Assembly: GCF_010682105.1 (NCBI RefSeq)
Contig: NZ_JAAGWH010000004.1
Location: 43,818 to 107,817, forward strand
Source of the DNA: Modestobacter muralis
Lineage (GTDB): Bacteria; Actinomycetota; Actinomycetes; Mycobacteriales; Geodermatophilaceae
Length of the DNA: 64,000 nt
Direction: 5' to 3'
The position numbers were made by a program, and so were the translations under genes. Shown here piece by piece: positions 32,812 to 41,782 of this stretch (positions within the stretch are counted from its first letter, which is position 1; the number at the start of each line of letters is the position of its first letter). The notes below the pieces were generated by a model that worked only from the letters and a program-made list of their open reading frames with translations, had not been told where the DNA came from and ran no database searches.

Positions 32812-34074
32812 GTGAGCGCTCCTGAGACCACCGTGCCCGTCGCCGTCCCGCACAGGGAGCCCCCGGCCGCGCTGACGGCGTGGTCCGAGCGGCTCACCGC
32901 CGCGCTGGCCGAGGAGCTCCCGGCCGCGCTCGAGCTGCGGCACGCCCTGCACGCCGACCCGCGGCTGTCCGGGGACGAGCAGGACACCGCCGACGCCGTG
33001 GTCGCCGCCCTCGGCCTGGGGGAGGGCCGGGTCGTCGCGGGCACCGGACGGCTGGTGCGGGTCGTCGAGGGCCCGGGCCGCAGCGTCGCGCTGCGCGCCG
33101 AGCTGGACGGGCTGGAGGTGGCCGAGCGGACCGGCGCCCCGTGGGCGGCGACGGGTGCGGCGATGCACGCCTGCGGGCACGACACCCACCTGGCCGGCCT
33201 GGTCGCGCTGGCCCGCGCGGTCTCCCGGGTCGGTGGCCCCGCGCCGCTGGTGCTGCTGCTGCAGCCGCGGGAGGAGCGGGCACCCTCCGGAGCCGCCGAC
33301 GTCGTCGCCGAGGGCGTGCTGACCGAGGAGGGGGTCGACTCGGTGGTCTCCGCGCACGTGCAGCCGCAGCTGCCGGCCGGCGTCGTCAACGCCACCCCCG
33401 GCCCGGTCAACGCCTCCAGCGACGAGTTCACGATCACCGTCACCGGCCACGGCGGGCACGGCGGCTACCCGCACACCACCGCCGACCCGGTGCTGGCGCT
33501 CGCCGCGATCGTGCTGGCCCTCCAGCAGCTGGTCAGTCGCCGGGTCGACCCGACCGTGAGCGCGGTGCTGGCGGTCACCCAGCTCGACGCCGGCTCGTCG
33601 TTCAACGTCGTCCCGGACACCGCCCGGGCCCGCGGGGGGCTGCGGGCGATGCGCGAGGAGGACCGGCTGGAGCTGGTGCAGGCGCTCACGGACGTCGCCG
33701 CGCACACCGCCGCCGCCTACGGCTGCACCGCGCAGGTCGACAGCGAGCACAACATGCCCGTGCTGGCCAACGACCCGGACCTGGCCCGGGGTGCCGCCGG
33801 CTGGCTGGTGCGCGGCGGGACGACGGTCGACGACGCGTGGCGTTCCTTCGGCTCCGACGACTTCTCGCACTTCTGCGCGGGCGCCCGTGGGCTGATGCTC
33901 TTCCTGGGCGTCGAAGGCGGTCCCGCGGGCGCCGACGGCCGCCGTCCGGGGCTGCACTCGCCGCGGTTCCTGCCCGGTGACGAGGTGGTCGGGCAGGTGG
34001 CCACCGCGCTGCTGGCCGGCTACCTCGCCGGTGCCGAGCTGCTCGGCGAGGTCGCGCCCCCGCCGGCCGGCTGA
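32812..34074 (+). CDS. M20-family amidohydrolase
   Basis: The 420-residue protein matches the M20D amidohydrolases (hippurate/IAA-amino acid hydrolase type). HACGHDTHLAGL (about residues 119-130) provides metal ligands, QPREERAPSGAADVV the catalytic Glu pair, and GHGGHGGYPH the lid-domain segment. The family cleaves N-acyl or N-carbamoyl amino acids; the exact substrate cannot be given. GAAGAT lies 6 bases before GTG 32812. It stands alone between two likely promoters. Confidence 0.9.
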   Translation: MSAPETTVPVAVPHREPPAALTAWSERLTAALAEELPAALELRHALHADPRLSGDEQDTADAVVAALGLGEGRVVAGTGRLVRVVEGPGRSVALRAELDGLEVAERTGAPWAATGAAMHACGHDTHLAGLVALARAVSRVGGPAPLVLLLQPREERAPSGAADVVAEGVLTEEGVDSVVSAHVQPQLPAGVVNATPGPVNASSDEFTITVTGHGGHGGYPHTTADPVLALAAIVLALQQLVSRRVDPTVSAVLAVTQLDAGSSFNVVPDTARARGGLRAMREEDRLELVQALTDVAAHTAAAYGCTAQVDSEHNMPVLANDPDLARGAAGWLVRGGTTVDDAWRSFGSDDFSHFCAGARGLMLFLGVEGGPAGADGRRPGLHSPRFLPGDEVVGQVATALLAGYLAGAELLGEVAPPPAG

Positions 34075-34108
34075 GCCCCGGTTCCCCGGTGCCGGCGCGC
34101 GGGCGGCC

Positions 34109-34114
34109 TAGCCT
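34109..34114 (+). promoter_or_regulatory. -10-like hexamer TAGCCT before yibE/F gene
   Basis: TAGCCT ends 6 bases before GTG 34121, with no ribosome binding site; leaderless arrangement. Confidence 0.45.
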
Positions 34115-34120
34115 GACCGC

Positions 34121-35545
34121 GTGCCGGCCCACACCCACAGCCACGGACCCGTCACCGGACCCGACGGCGAGGCCCTCCCGCTCGACCCGCTGGCGATGGC
34201 CCGACGGCGCCGGGCGGTCCGGCTGATGCTCTACGTGCTCGTCCCGATCGGGATCGCCACCCTCGTCGGCCTGGTGACGCTGTGGCCGCAGAGCGAGCAG
34301 ACCGCGGCCCAGCAGGCGGCGGCCTCCTTCCTGCCGCCGGGCACCACCTACCCCGAGGCCACGATCGCCTCGCTGGAGACCTACGAGTGCGCCGAGGCCA
34401 CCGGCAACGCCCCGGCCCAGACCTGCGCCCGCGCGGTGATGGTCGTCGCCGAGGGCGACAGCGCCGGTGACTACGTGCAGGTCGAGCTGCCCCCGGAGGT
34501 GGTGGCCGAGGGGGTCGCCGAGGGCGACGAGCTGGTGCTCAACCGTGATCCCGGCATCGAGACCGGCGCCCCGGGCTACACCTTCCAGGACTTCCCGCGC
34601 GGCACCCCGATCGTCGTGCTGGCGATCGCCTTCACCGCCATCGTCGGCGCGGTCGCCCGGCTGCGCGGCCTGCTCGCCCTGCTCGGGCTCGGCTTCGCCT
34701 TTGCCGTCCTGCTGACCTTCATGCTGCCGGGCCTGCTGGCCGGCGGCTCGCCGATCTGGGTCAGCCTGGTCGGCTCCTCGACGATCATGTTCGTCGTCCT
34801 GTACCTGGCGCACGGCTTCTCCGCCCGGACGACGACGGCGCTGCTGGGCACCCTCTTCGGGCTGGCCCTGTCGGCGGTGCTGGGTGCGGCGGCGGTGGCC
34901 GCGGCCCGGCTCACCGGGTTCTCCAGCGAGGAGGCGGTGCAGCTGCTGCAGTTCGACCCGACGCTGGACTTCTCCGGGCTGGTGCTGGCCGCCCTCGTGG
35001 TCGCCGGGCTGGGCATCCTCAACGACGTCACGATCACCCAGGCCTCGGCGGTCTGGCAGCTGCACGAGGCCTCGCCGCAGGCCGGCTGGCTGCAGCTCTT
35101 CCGCCGCGGCATGGCGATCGGCCGCGACCACATCGCCTCGACGGTCTACACGATCGTCTTCGCCTACGCCGGCGCCTCGCTCCCGCTGCTGATGCTGTTC
35201 GAGCTGTACCAGCGGCCGTTCTGGACCACGCTCACCGGCTCCGAGGTCGGCGAGCAGGTGATCGGCACGCTGGTGGCCGGCGTCGCGCTGGTGCTGGCCG
35301 TCCCGGTGACCACCCTGATCGGCGCCCTGGTGGCCACCGCGGCCTCCGCCGCCACCCCGGCGGAGGAACCGGTCCCTGCACCCGCCGCCCGGGCCGCCGC
35401 CACCACGGTGTCCGGTCCGTCGACCGCGACGGGACAGGCCACCCGCCGTCCCGGCGGCCACCCCGCCGGACGCCGGCCGGCCGACCCGCCGACCCCGGAC
35501 GACCTCGGCCGTGGGACGACGCCGCGCCCCCGGGACCCGCGGTGA
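34121..35545 (+). CDS. YibE/F-family multipass membrane protein
   Basis: The 474-residue protein has a His-rich N-terminus (HTHSH), a first membrane helix (about 32-52), an extracytoplasmic region of about 100 residues with two Cys (YECAEATGNAPAQTCA), then about seven further helices. ILNDVTITQASAVWQL and FAYAGASLPLLMLF are YibE/F hallmarks. The family's function is unknown; a transport role has been suggested. The C-terminal 60 residues are Pro/Arg/Thr-rich and disordered. Its stop overlaps the GTG of the next gene (35542-35545), coupling the two. Confidence 0.88.
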   Translation: MPAHTHSHGPVTGPDGEALPLDPLAMARRRRAVRLMLYVLVPIGIATLVGLVTLWPQSEQTAAQQAAASFLPPGTTYPEATIASLETYECAEATGNAPAQTCARAVMVVAEGDSAGDYVQVELPPEVVAEGVAEGDELVLNRDPGIETGAPGYTFQDFPRGTPIVVLAIAFTAIVGAVARLRGLLALLGLGFAFAVLLTFMLPGLLAGGSPIWVSLVGSSTIMFVVLYLAHGFSARTTTALLGTLFGLALSAVLGAAAVAAARLTGFSSEEAVQLLQFDPTLDFSGLVLAALVVAGLGILNDVTITQASAVWQLHEASPQAGWLQLFRRGMAIGRDHIASTVYTIVFAYAGASLPLLMLFELYQRPFWTTLTGSEVGEQVIGTLVAGVALVLAVPVTTLIGALVATAASAATPAEEPVPAPAARAAATTVSGPSTATGQATRRPGGHPAGRRPADPPTPDDLGRGTTPRPRDPR

Positions 35546-36165
35546 CCGCCGACCTGCTGGCCGCCGCGGCCGCCGCCCCCGGCTTCATGCCACCCGAGGA
35601 GGGGCGGGCCCTCTACGAGGCGGCGCGGGCGGTGACCGTGCCCGGGCCGCTGCTGGAGATCGGCAGCTGGCTGGGCAAGTCCGCGCTCTACCTGGCCGCC
35701 GCGGCCCGCGAGACGCACCGGCAGGTGGTCACCGTCGACCACCACCGCGGTTCCGAGGAGCACCAGCCCGGCTGGGAGTACCACCAGGCCGAGCTGGTCG
35801 ACCCGCTGGTGGGGCGGATCGACACCCTGCCCGGCTTCCGCCGCACCATCGCCCACGCCGGCGCGGAGGACGTCGTGGTCGCCGTCGTCACTCGGTCGGA
35901 GCTGCTCGCCCCGCTGTGGTCGACCCCGCTGGCGCTGCTGTTCCTCGACGGCAGCCACACCGAGGAGAGCGCCCGCCGCGACCAGGACGCCTGGGTCGCG
36001 AAGGTCGCCGTCGGCGGCACCCTCGCCGTCCACGACGTGTTCCCGGACCCGGCCGACGGTGGCCAGGCCCCGTTCGGCGTGTACTCCAGGGTGCTCGCCT
36101 CGGGGCAGTTCACCGAGCTGCCGGGCACCGGCTCGCTGCGTCTGCTGCGCCGCACGTCGGCCTGA
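35542..36165 (+). CDS. class I SAM-dependent methyltransferase (Methyltransf_24 type)
   Basis: The 207-residue protein has LLEIGSWLGKSALYLAAAA as motif I, VVTVDHHRGSEEHQPG at strand 2 and LLFLDGSHTEESARRDQDAW, the DGxHxE pattern of the macrocin-O-methyltransferase-like/MT24 group. AVHDVFPDP and the C-terminal GSLRLLRR fit the same family. Acceptor unknown. It is translationally coupled to the YibE/F gene, a pairing whose meaning is unclear. Confidence 0.88.
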   Translation: MTADLLAAAAAAPGFMPPEEGRALYEAARAVTVPGPLLEIGSWLGKSALYLAAAARETHRQVVTVDHHRGSEEHQPGWEYHQAELVDPLVGRIDTLPGFRRTIAHAGAEDVVVAVVTRSELLAPLWSTPLALLFLDGSHTEESARRDQDAWVAKVAVGGTLAVHDVFPDPADGGQAPFGVYSRVLASGQFTELPGTGSLRLLRRTSA

Positions 36166-36182
36166 GCGGCGTCCGGGAGATC

Positions 36183-39100
36183 ATGTCGGTCGTGCCCCTC
36201 TCGGTCTGCCTGCTCGGCCCGGTCGTCGTCCGCGACGCCGGTGGCCGAGCGGTGGACGTCGGTGGGCCGCGCGCGCGGGCGCTGCTCGCCCGGCTGGCCT
36301 TGGAGCCGGGCCGGGTGGTGGGGCTGGACACCCTGGTCGAGGCCGTCTGGGACGCCGACCCGCCGGCCGCGCCCGGCAACGCGCTGCAGGCGCTGGTCTC
36401 CCGGCTGCGCCGCGCGGCGCCGGAGCTGTCGCTGCGCGCGCAGGCGCACGGCTACCTGCTCGACCTGCCCGCCGACGCGGTCGACGCGGGCCGGTTCGAG
36501 GCGCTCGCCGCCCGGGCGCGCGGGGCAGCCGACCCCGCGCAGGTCGTGGCGCTGCTGACCGAGGCGGAGGGGCTGTGGCGGGGCCCGGCGCTGGCCGACC
36601 TGCGCGACCTCGTCTTCTCCGCGGCGCCGGCCGCGCGTCTCGACGAGCTGCGGCTGACCGCCGCCGAGCAGCGGCTGGCCGCCGGCCTCACGCTCGGCGA
36701 CCCGGCGGGGGTGCTGGCCGAGCTGGAGCAGCTGGTCACCGAGCACCCGCTGCGTGAGCCGCTGTGCGTGCTGCAGGTGCGGGCGCTGCGGCTGCTGGGC
36801 CGCCCGGCCGACGCGCTGGCCGCCTACGACCGCTGCCGCGCCCGGCTCGCCGACGAGCTCGGCCTGGACCCCTCGCCGGCGCTGCAGGCCGAGCAGCTGG
36901 CGGTGTTGCGCGGGCAGGCCGCCGAGCCCGTCCCGGCCCGGGGTGGGACGCCGCTGCGCAGCGCGCTGACCAGCTTCCTCGGCCGGGACGCCGAGCTCAC
37001 CGGGGTGCAGCGGCTGCTGGACGCCGGCCGGCTGGTCACCCTGCTGGGGCCCGGGGGGGCGGGCAAGACGCGGCTGGCGCTGGAGTCCGCGCACCACCGC
37101 CGGGCCGCCGTCCCCGACGGGGTGTGGTGGGTGGAGCTGGCCCCGGTGGCCGACGCCCGGCTGCTGCCGGCGGCGGTGCTGGCCGCGGTCGGTCAGCGGG
37201 AGGGCACCTCGCTGGAACGGGTGCCGACCCTGGCCGACGCCGGCGACCGGCTGCGGGAGACCTTCGCCGAGCGGCGCGCGCTGCTCGTGCTGGACAACTG
37301 CGAGCACCTGGTGGCCGCGGTCGCCGAGCTCACCGACACCCTGCTCGCGCACTGCCCGGCGCTGTCGGTGCTGACCACCAGCCGCGAGCCGCTGGGCGTG
37401 CCCGGGGAGGCGGTGCTGCCCGTCGGCCCGCTGGAGGTCCCCGACGCCGGGGCCGAGGGCGCGGCGGGCACCCCGGTGGTGCGGCTGTTCGCCGACCGGG
37501 CCGCTGCCGTCCGGCCCGGCTTCACCGTCACCGCCGCGAACCTCGACGCGGTGCTGGACGTGTGCACCCGGCTGGACGGGATGCCGCTCGCGCTGGAGCT
37601 CGCCGCTGCCCGGCTGCGCAGCCTGTCGGTGCAGCAGATCGCCGACCGGCTCGACGACCGGTTCTCCCTGCTCACCGGGGGCAGCCGGGTCGCGCTGCCC
37701 CGGCACCAGACGCTGCGCGCGGTCGTGGAGTGGAGCTGGGAGGCCCTCGACGAGCGCGAGCGCGCGGTGGCCCGCCGGCTGTCGGTGTTCAGCGGCGGCG
37801 CCGCCCTGGACGCCGCCGAGGTGGTCTGTGCCGACCCCGGCTGGCCGGCCGGTGCGGTGCTCGACGCGGTGACCGGGCTGGTGGAGAAGTCGATGCTGCT
37901 GGCCGCCGAGGGCTCCGACGGCAGCGTCCGCTACCGGATGCTGGAGACCATCCGGGCCTACGGCGGCGAGCAGCTCGACGCCGCCGGGGAGCGCGACACG
38001 GTGGAGGCCGCGCAGACGGCGTGGTGCCTGCGGCTGGTCGACGAGCTGGAGCCGCGGCTGCGGCGGGCCGACCAGCTCGGGGCCCTGCACCGGCTGCGCG
38101 CCGAGCACGACGGGCTGGTCGCCGTCCTCCAGCGGCTGGTCACCGCCCGGGACGGCGACGCCGCCGTGCACCTCGCCGGCCGGCTCACCTGGTACTGGTT
38201 CCTCTCCGGCATGCAGGTCGCCGGCGCGCGCTGGCTGTCGCAGGTCGTGACGCTGCCCGGCGGGCCCCCGCCGCTGCGCACGGCCTGCCTGGCCTTCGGC
38301 GCCATGCTGCAGCTCGACGGCGGCGACTGGGTCCAGGCGCTGACGGCGTTGCAGGCGGTCGCCGACCTGCCCGACGAGGACACCTGGGCCTCCGGTGACG
38401 TGACGGCCGCCGTCTCGTGGGCGATGGCGGTGATGTTCACCGGGCGGGACCGGACGGACGGCGCGCTGTCCCGGCTGGAGACGCACCCCGACCCGTGGGT
38501 GGTGGCGATGGCGCACGGCGTGCGGGCCCAGGTCGCGGAGAACGACGGCGAGCCCGAGACGCTGGCCGCCGACCTGCAGCTGGCCCGGGCGGAGTTCACC
38601 CGGCTCGGCGACCGGTGGGGCCGGTCGATCACCGCGGCGGCCCTCGCGCAGCTGCGCGCCACCGACGGCGACCTCGCCGCCGCCGTGGCCGCCTACGAGG
38701 AGACGATCGAGCTCTCCGAGGCGCTGGGCACCCACGAGGACACCCCGATGATGCGGGTCCGGCTCGCGCTGGTCCGGGCGGCCGGTGGCGAGGAGGAGCG
38801 CGCCGGGCGTGACCTGGCCGAGCTGCGCGCCGAGCTGGAGGGCGACGGCGGGATGTTGCTGTCCTTCGCCGAGGGCGGTCTGGCCGAGCTGGCCCTGCTC
38901 GGCGGCCGGCTCGCCGAGGCCGAGCGCTGGTACCGGTCCGCGCTGGCCCGGCTGGCGACGGTGACCACCGGGCCGCCGCAGATCAGGTCCTCCGTGCAGA
39001 GCGGACTGGTCACCGTCCTCGCCCTCCAGGTCGCGGCAGGGGCGGACCCCGCCCTGCTCACCGAAGCGGCCGAGCAGCTGACCGACGCCGTCGACCTCGC

Positions 39101-39431
39101 GGTGCGGATGGCGGCGGACATGCCGGTGGCGGCGATCACGCTCCAGGCGGCCGCAGCGCTGGCCCTGGCCGAGGGCGACCCCGGCCGGGCGGCGACCCTG
39201 CTGGGGCGGGCCACCGCCGTCCGGGGGCGGCGTGACCTGGCCGGGCTGCCGGGACTGGTCGTGGAGCGGGCCGTGCGCGCCGCGCTCGGTGCCGAGGAGC
39301 TGGAACGCCGGCACGCCGCCGGTGCGGCCACCTCCCGGGCCGACGTGTTCGCCGACCTGGGGGTGACCTACACCGGCGGCTGGCCGGGCGCGATGTTCAC
39401 CGGGGGCGAGGCTCAGACCCGGCGGCGGTAG
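36183..39431 (+). CDS. AfsR/SARP-type regulator with BTAD, NB-ARC-like ATPase and C-terminal repeats
   Basis: The 1082-residue protein has a winged-helix DNA-binding domain (PLSVCLLGPVVVRDAGG..., about 5-95), a bacterial transcriptional activation domain (about 100-245, ending VLQVRALRLLGRPADALAAY and ADELGLDPSPALQ), a STAND ATPase with P-loop LLGPGGAGKTRLAL (about 285-298) and Walker B RALLVLDNCEHL, then an alpha-helical TPR-like region. Such proteins act as large signal-integrating activators, often of exporter or secondary-metabolism genes. It is convergent with, and overlaps by 19 bases, an ABC-2 permease gene. The ATG at 36183 follows GGGAG. Confidence 0.93.
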   Translation: MSVVPLSVCLLGPVVVRDAGGRAVDVGGPRARALLARLALEPGRVVGLDTLVEAVWDADPPAAPGNALQALVSRLRRAAPELSLRAQAHGYLLDLPADAVDAGRFEALAARARGAADPAQVVALLTEAEGLWRGPALADLRDLVFSAAPAARLDELRLTAAEQRLAAGLTLGDPAGVLAELEQLVTEHPLREPLCVLQVRALRLLGRPADALAAYDRCRARLADELGLDPSPALQAEQLAVLRGQAAEPVPARGGTPLRSALTSFLGRDAELTGVQRLLDAGRLVTLLGPGGAGKTRLALESAHHRRAAVPDGVWWVELAPVADARLLPAAVLAAVGQREGTSLERVPTLADAGDRLRETFAERRALLVLDNCEHLVAAVAELTDTLLAHCPALSVLTTSREPLGVPGEAVLPVGPLEVPDAGAEGAAGTPVVRLFADRAAAVRPGFTVTAANLDAVLDVCTRLDGMPLALELAAARLRSLSVQQIADRLDDRFSLLTGGSRVALPRHQTLRAVVEWSWEALDERERAVARRLSVFSGGAALDAAEVVCADPGWPAGAVLDAVTGLVEKSMLLAAEGSDGSVRYRMLETIRAYGGEQLDAAGERDTVEAAQTAWCLRLVDELEPRLRRADQLGALHRLRAEHDGLVAVLQRLVTARDGDAAVHLAGRLTWYWFLSGMQVAGARWLSQVVTLPGGPPPLRTACLAFGAMLQLDGGDWVQALTALQAVADLPDEDTWASGDVTAAVSWAMAVMFTGRDRTDGALSRLETHPDPWVVAMAHGVRAQVAENDGEPETLAADLQLARAEFTRLGDRWGRSITAAALAQLRATDGDLAAAVAAYEETIELSEALGTHEDTPMMRVRLALVRAAGGEEERAGRDLAELRAELEGDGGMLLSFAEGGLAELALLGGRLAEAERWYRSALARLATVTTGPPQIRSSVQSGLVTVLALQVAAGADPALLTEAAEQLTDAVDLAVRMAADMPVAAITLQAAAALALAEGDPGRAATLLGRATAVRGRRDLAGLPGLVVERAVRAALGAEELERRHAAGAATSRADVFADLGVTYTGGWPGAMFTGGEAQTRRR

Positions 39432-40225
39432 GCCCGCATCGCCAGCGGCACGAAGACCACCAGCAGCAGCGCGCCCCAGCCCGCCGTCCAGGCCAGCGGC
39501 TCGGCGACCGGGCCGCCCAGCAGCAGCCCGCGGACGGTGTCGATCAGGTGGGTCACCGGGTTGTTCTTCGTGAAGGCCTGCAGCCAGCCGGGCAGGGTGT
39601 CGGCCTGCACCAGGGCGGTGCTGCCGAAGGTCAGCGGGAAGGTGGCGAGGAAGCCGACCCCCTGCACCGCGCCGGCGGAGCGGACCTTGAGGCCGATCCA
39701 GACGAAGACCCAGGACAGGCACATCGCGAACCCGATGCCCACAGCCACCGCCAGCACGACGGCGGGCAGCCCCTGCGTCGTCCGGAAGCCCAGCGCGAAG
39801 GTGAAGGCCAGCAGCACCACGGTCGCCGTCAGGTACCGGACGACGTCGGCGAACACCGCGCCGATCAGTGGTGCGGACCGGGCGATCGGCAGGCTGCGGA
39901 ACCGGTCGAAGACGCCCTTGGTGATGTCGTTGTTCAGCGCGACGCCGATGCCACCGGTGGCGAACATCAGCGTCTGCACCAGGATGCCGGGCACCAGGTA
40001 GGTCAGGTAGGTGCGCCAGTCGCCGGCGATCGCGCCGCCGAAGACGAACACGAACAGCACCGTGAAGATGATCGGCTGCAGGCTCACGTCCATCAGGGCC
40101 TCGGGCTGGCGCCGGGTCTTGACGACGTTGCGCCAGGCGAGGGTGAGCGCCTGCTGCAGGGCGTTGCCGCTGGTCGCGCGAGTGGGCAGCGGTGCGGTCG
40201 GTCGGGGAGGGGTCATCGTGGTCAT
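39413..40225 (-). CDS. ABC-2 type transporter permease (DrrB-like)
   Basis: The 270-residue protein has six membrane helices and the ABC-2/DrrB signature regions: QPIIFTVLFVFVFGGAI, YLVPGILVQTLMFATGG, RFRSLPIARSAPL and KNNPVTHLIDTVRGL. It forms the membrane part of a drug or lipid exporter with the ATPase encoded just upstream. The ATG at 40225 overlaps the ATPase stop codon (ATGA). Its 3' end overlaps the last 19 bases of the convergent AfsR-like gene, a possible source of transcriptional interference. Confidence 0.92.
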   Translation of the reverse strand: MTTMTPPRPTAPLPTRATSGNALQQALTLAWRNVVKTRRQPEALMDVSLQPIIFTVLFVFVFGGAIAGDWRTYLTYLVPGILVQTLMFATGGIGVALNNDITKGVFDRFRSLPIARSAPLIGAVFADVVRYLTATVVLLAFTFALGFRTTQGLPAVVLAVAVGIGFAMCLSWVFVWIGLKVRSAGAVQGVGFLATFPLTFGSTALVQADTLPGWLQAFTKNNPVTHLIDTVRGLLLGGPVAEPLAWTAGWGALLLVVFVPLAMRAYRRRV

Positions 40226-41181
40226 GCCAGGCTCGCTTCCGGGGTCGGGGTGGTGGAGCTGCCGGTGAGGGCGAAGAAGACGTCGTCCAGGCTGGGCAGC
40301 CGGACGGCGAGCTCGGAGACGGCGACGCCGCGGACGGTGAGCTGGTCGAGGACGGCGCCGAGCAGCGCCTCGCTGGGCACCGGCACCGAGGAGGTGCCGC
40401 GGCCGTCGGTGGTCGGGACCGCCCCGGTCACCTGCTCGAGCACCTGCAGGACGACGGGGGAGTCCCGGCGGTCGCGGGGACGCGCGGTGAGCGTCTGGGC
40501 GCCGGTGCGGTGCTTGAGCTCGTCGCTCGTGCCGCGGGCGACGACCTTGCCGGCGTCGAACACGACGATGTCGTCGGCGAGCTCGTCGGCCTCCTCCAGG
40601 TACTGCGTGGTCAGCAGCACGGTGGTGCCGTCGTCGACCAGGCCGCGGACGGTGTCCCAGACCTCGTTGCGGCTGCGCGGGTCCAGGCCGGTGGTGGGCT
40701 CGTCGAGGAACAGCACCTTCGGCCGGTTGACCAGGCTCGCGGCCAGGTCGAGGCGGCGGCGCATGCCCCCGGAGTAGGTCTTGGCCGGGCGGCCGCCGGC
40801 GTCGGTGAGGCTGAAGCGGGCGAGCAGGTCGGTGGCCCGGGCGTGCGCCTCGGGGCGGCTGAAGCCCAGCAGCCGGCCGATCATCACCAGGTTCTGCCGG
40901 CCGGTGAGGTCCTCGTCGACCGAGGCGTACTGACCGGTGAGCCCGATCTGCTCGCGCACCGCCTGGGGCTCGCGGGCGACGTCGTGGCCGGCGACCCGGG
41001 CGGTGCCGGCGTCGGCGCGCAGCAGGGTGGCCAGCACCCGGACGGCGGTGGTCTTGCCGGCGCCGTTGGGGCCCAGCACGCCGAGCACGGTGCCGGCGGG
41101 GGCGGACAGGTCGACGCCGTCCAGGGCGCGGGTGGAGCCGTAGTGCAGGACGAGGCCCTCGGCCTCGATGTTGTTCTCCAT
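40222..41181 (-). CDS. ABC transporter ATP-binding protein (DrrA-like)
   Basis: The 319-residue protein has Walker A GPNGAGKTT (about residues 38-46), signature YSGGMRRRL, Walker B KVLFLDEPTTGLDP, and the switch His position is Gln (LLTTQYLEEADELAD), as usual in DrrA. The C-terminal 90 residues form the DrrA-specific tail that ends VRLPSLDDVFFALTG. With DrrB it would export hydrophobic drugs or lipids. The ATG at 41181 has AGGAGG just upstream. The gene is divergent from the DksA-like gene. Confidence 0.93.
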   Translation of the reverse strand: MENNIEAEGLVLHYGSTRALDGVDLSAPAGTVLGVLGPNGAGKTTAVRVLATLLRADAGTARVAGHDVAREPQAVREQIGLTGQYASVDEDLTGRQNLVMIGRLLGFSRPEAHARATDLLARFSLTDAGGRPAKTYSGGMRRRLDLAASLVNRPKVLFLDEPTTGLDPRSRNEVWDTVRGLVDDGTTVLLTTQYLEEADELADDIVVFDAGKVVARGTSDELKHRTGAQTLTARPRDRRDSPVVLQVLEQVTGAVPTTDGRGTSSVPVPSEALLGAVLDQLTVRGVAVSELAVRLPSLDDVFFALTGSSTTPTPEASLA

Positions 41182-41267
41182 GGGTCCTCCTCGGTGGGGT
41201 CTGCCGACGACGGTGCGCGCCGCCGCTGACACCCGGCCGACGTCCCGCTGACGCCCGCTGACACCCG

Positions 41268-41315
41268 CTGATGGAGTCCCAGCGCATCGTTCTCCGAGCG
41301 CTGGGACTCCATCAG
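41268..41315. repeat. 18-bp perfect inverted repeat in a divergent intergenic region
   Basis: CTGATGGAGTCCCAGCGC (41268-41285) is exactly complementary to 41298-41315, with a 12-base loop. Unlike the other hairpins it lies between two divergent genes (drrA-like and dksA-like), 24 bases before GTG 41339. Imperfect CCGCTGAC repeats precede it at about 41223-41267. Confidence 0.8.
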
Positions 41316-41338
41316 CTGCAGCGGAGGACGATGGGGCG

Positions 41339-41686
<348 letters not shown>

Positions 41687-41699
41687 GCTCGCCCCCGGC

Positions 41700-41771
41700 G
41701 TTGATCACGGGCGGCTGGCCGCGGGACACGCCGTCCACCGCGGGTCGGATGGCGACACGCCCATGATCAAC
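41700..41771. terminator. large imperfect hairpin between convergent genes
   Basis: GTTGATCACGGGCG (41700-41713) pairs with CGCCCATGATCAAC (41758-41771) at 13 of 14 positions. An inner CGCCGTCC/GGATGGCG pair (7 of 8) extends the stem. It lies between the dksA-like gene and the minus-strand glycosyltransferase. Confidence 0.6.
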
Positions 41772-41782
41772 AGGCGCGGGCG

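Noticed and set aside
35688..39722. A 1344-residue minus-strand frame across the AfsR-type gene
   Set aside because: Antisense shadow of a recognisable regulator; no motif of its own.
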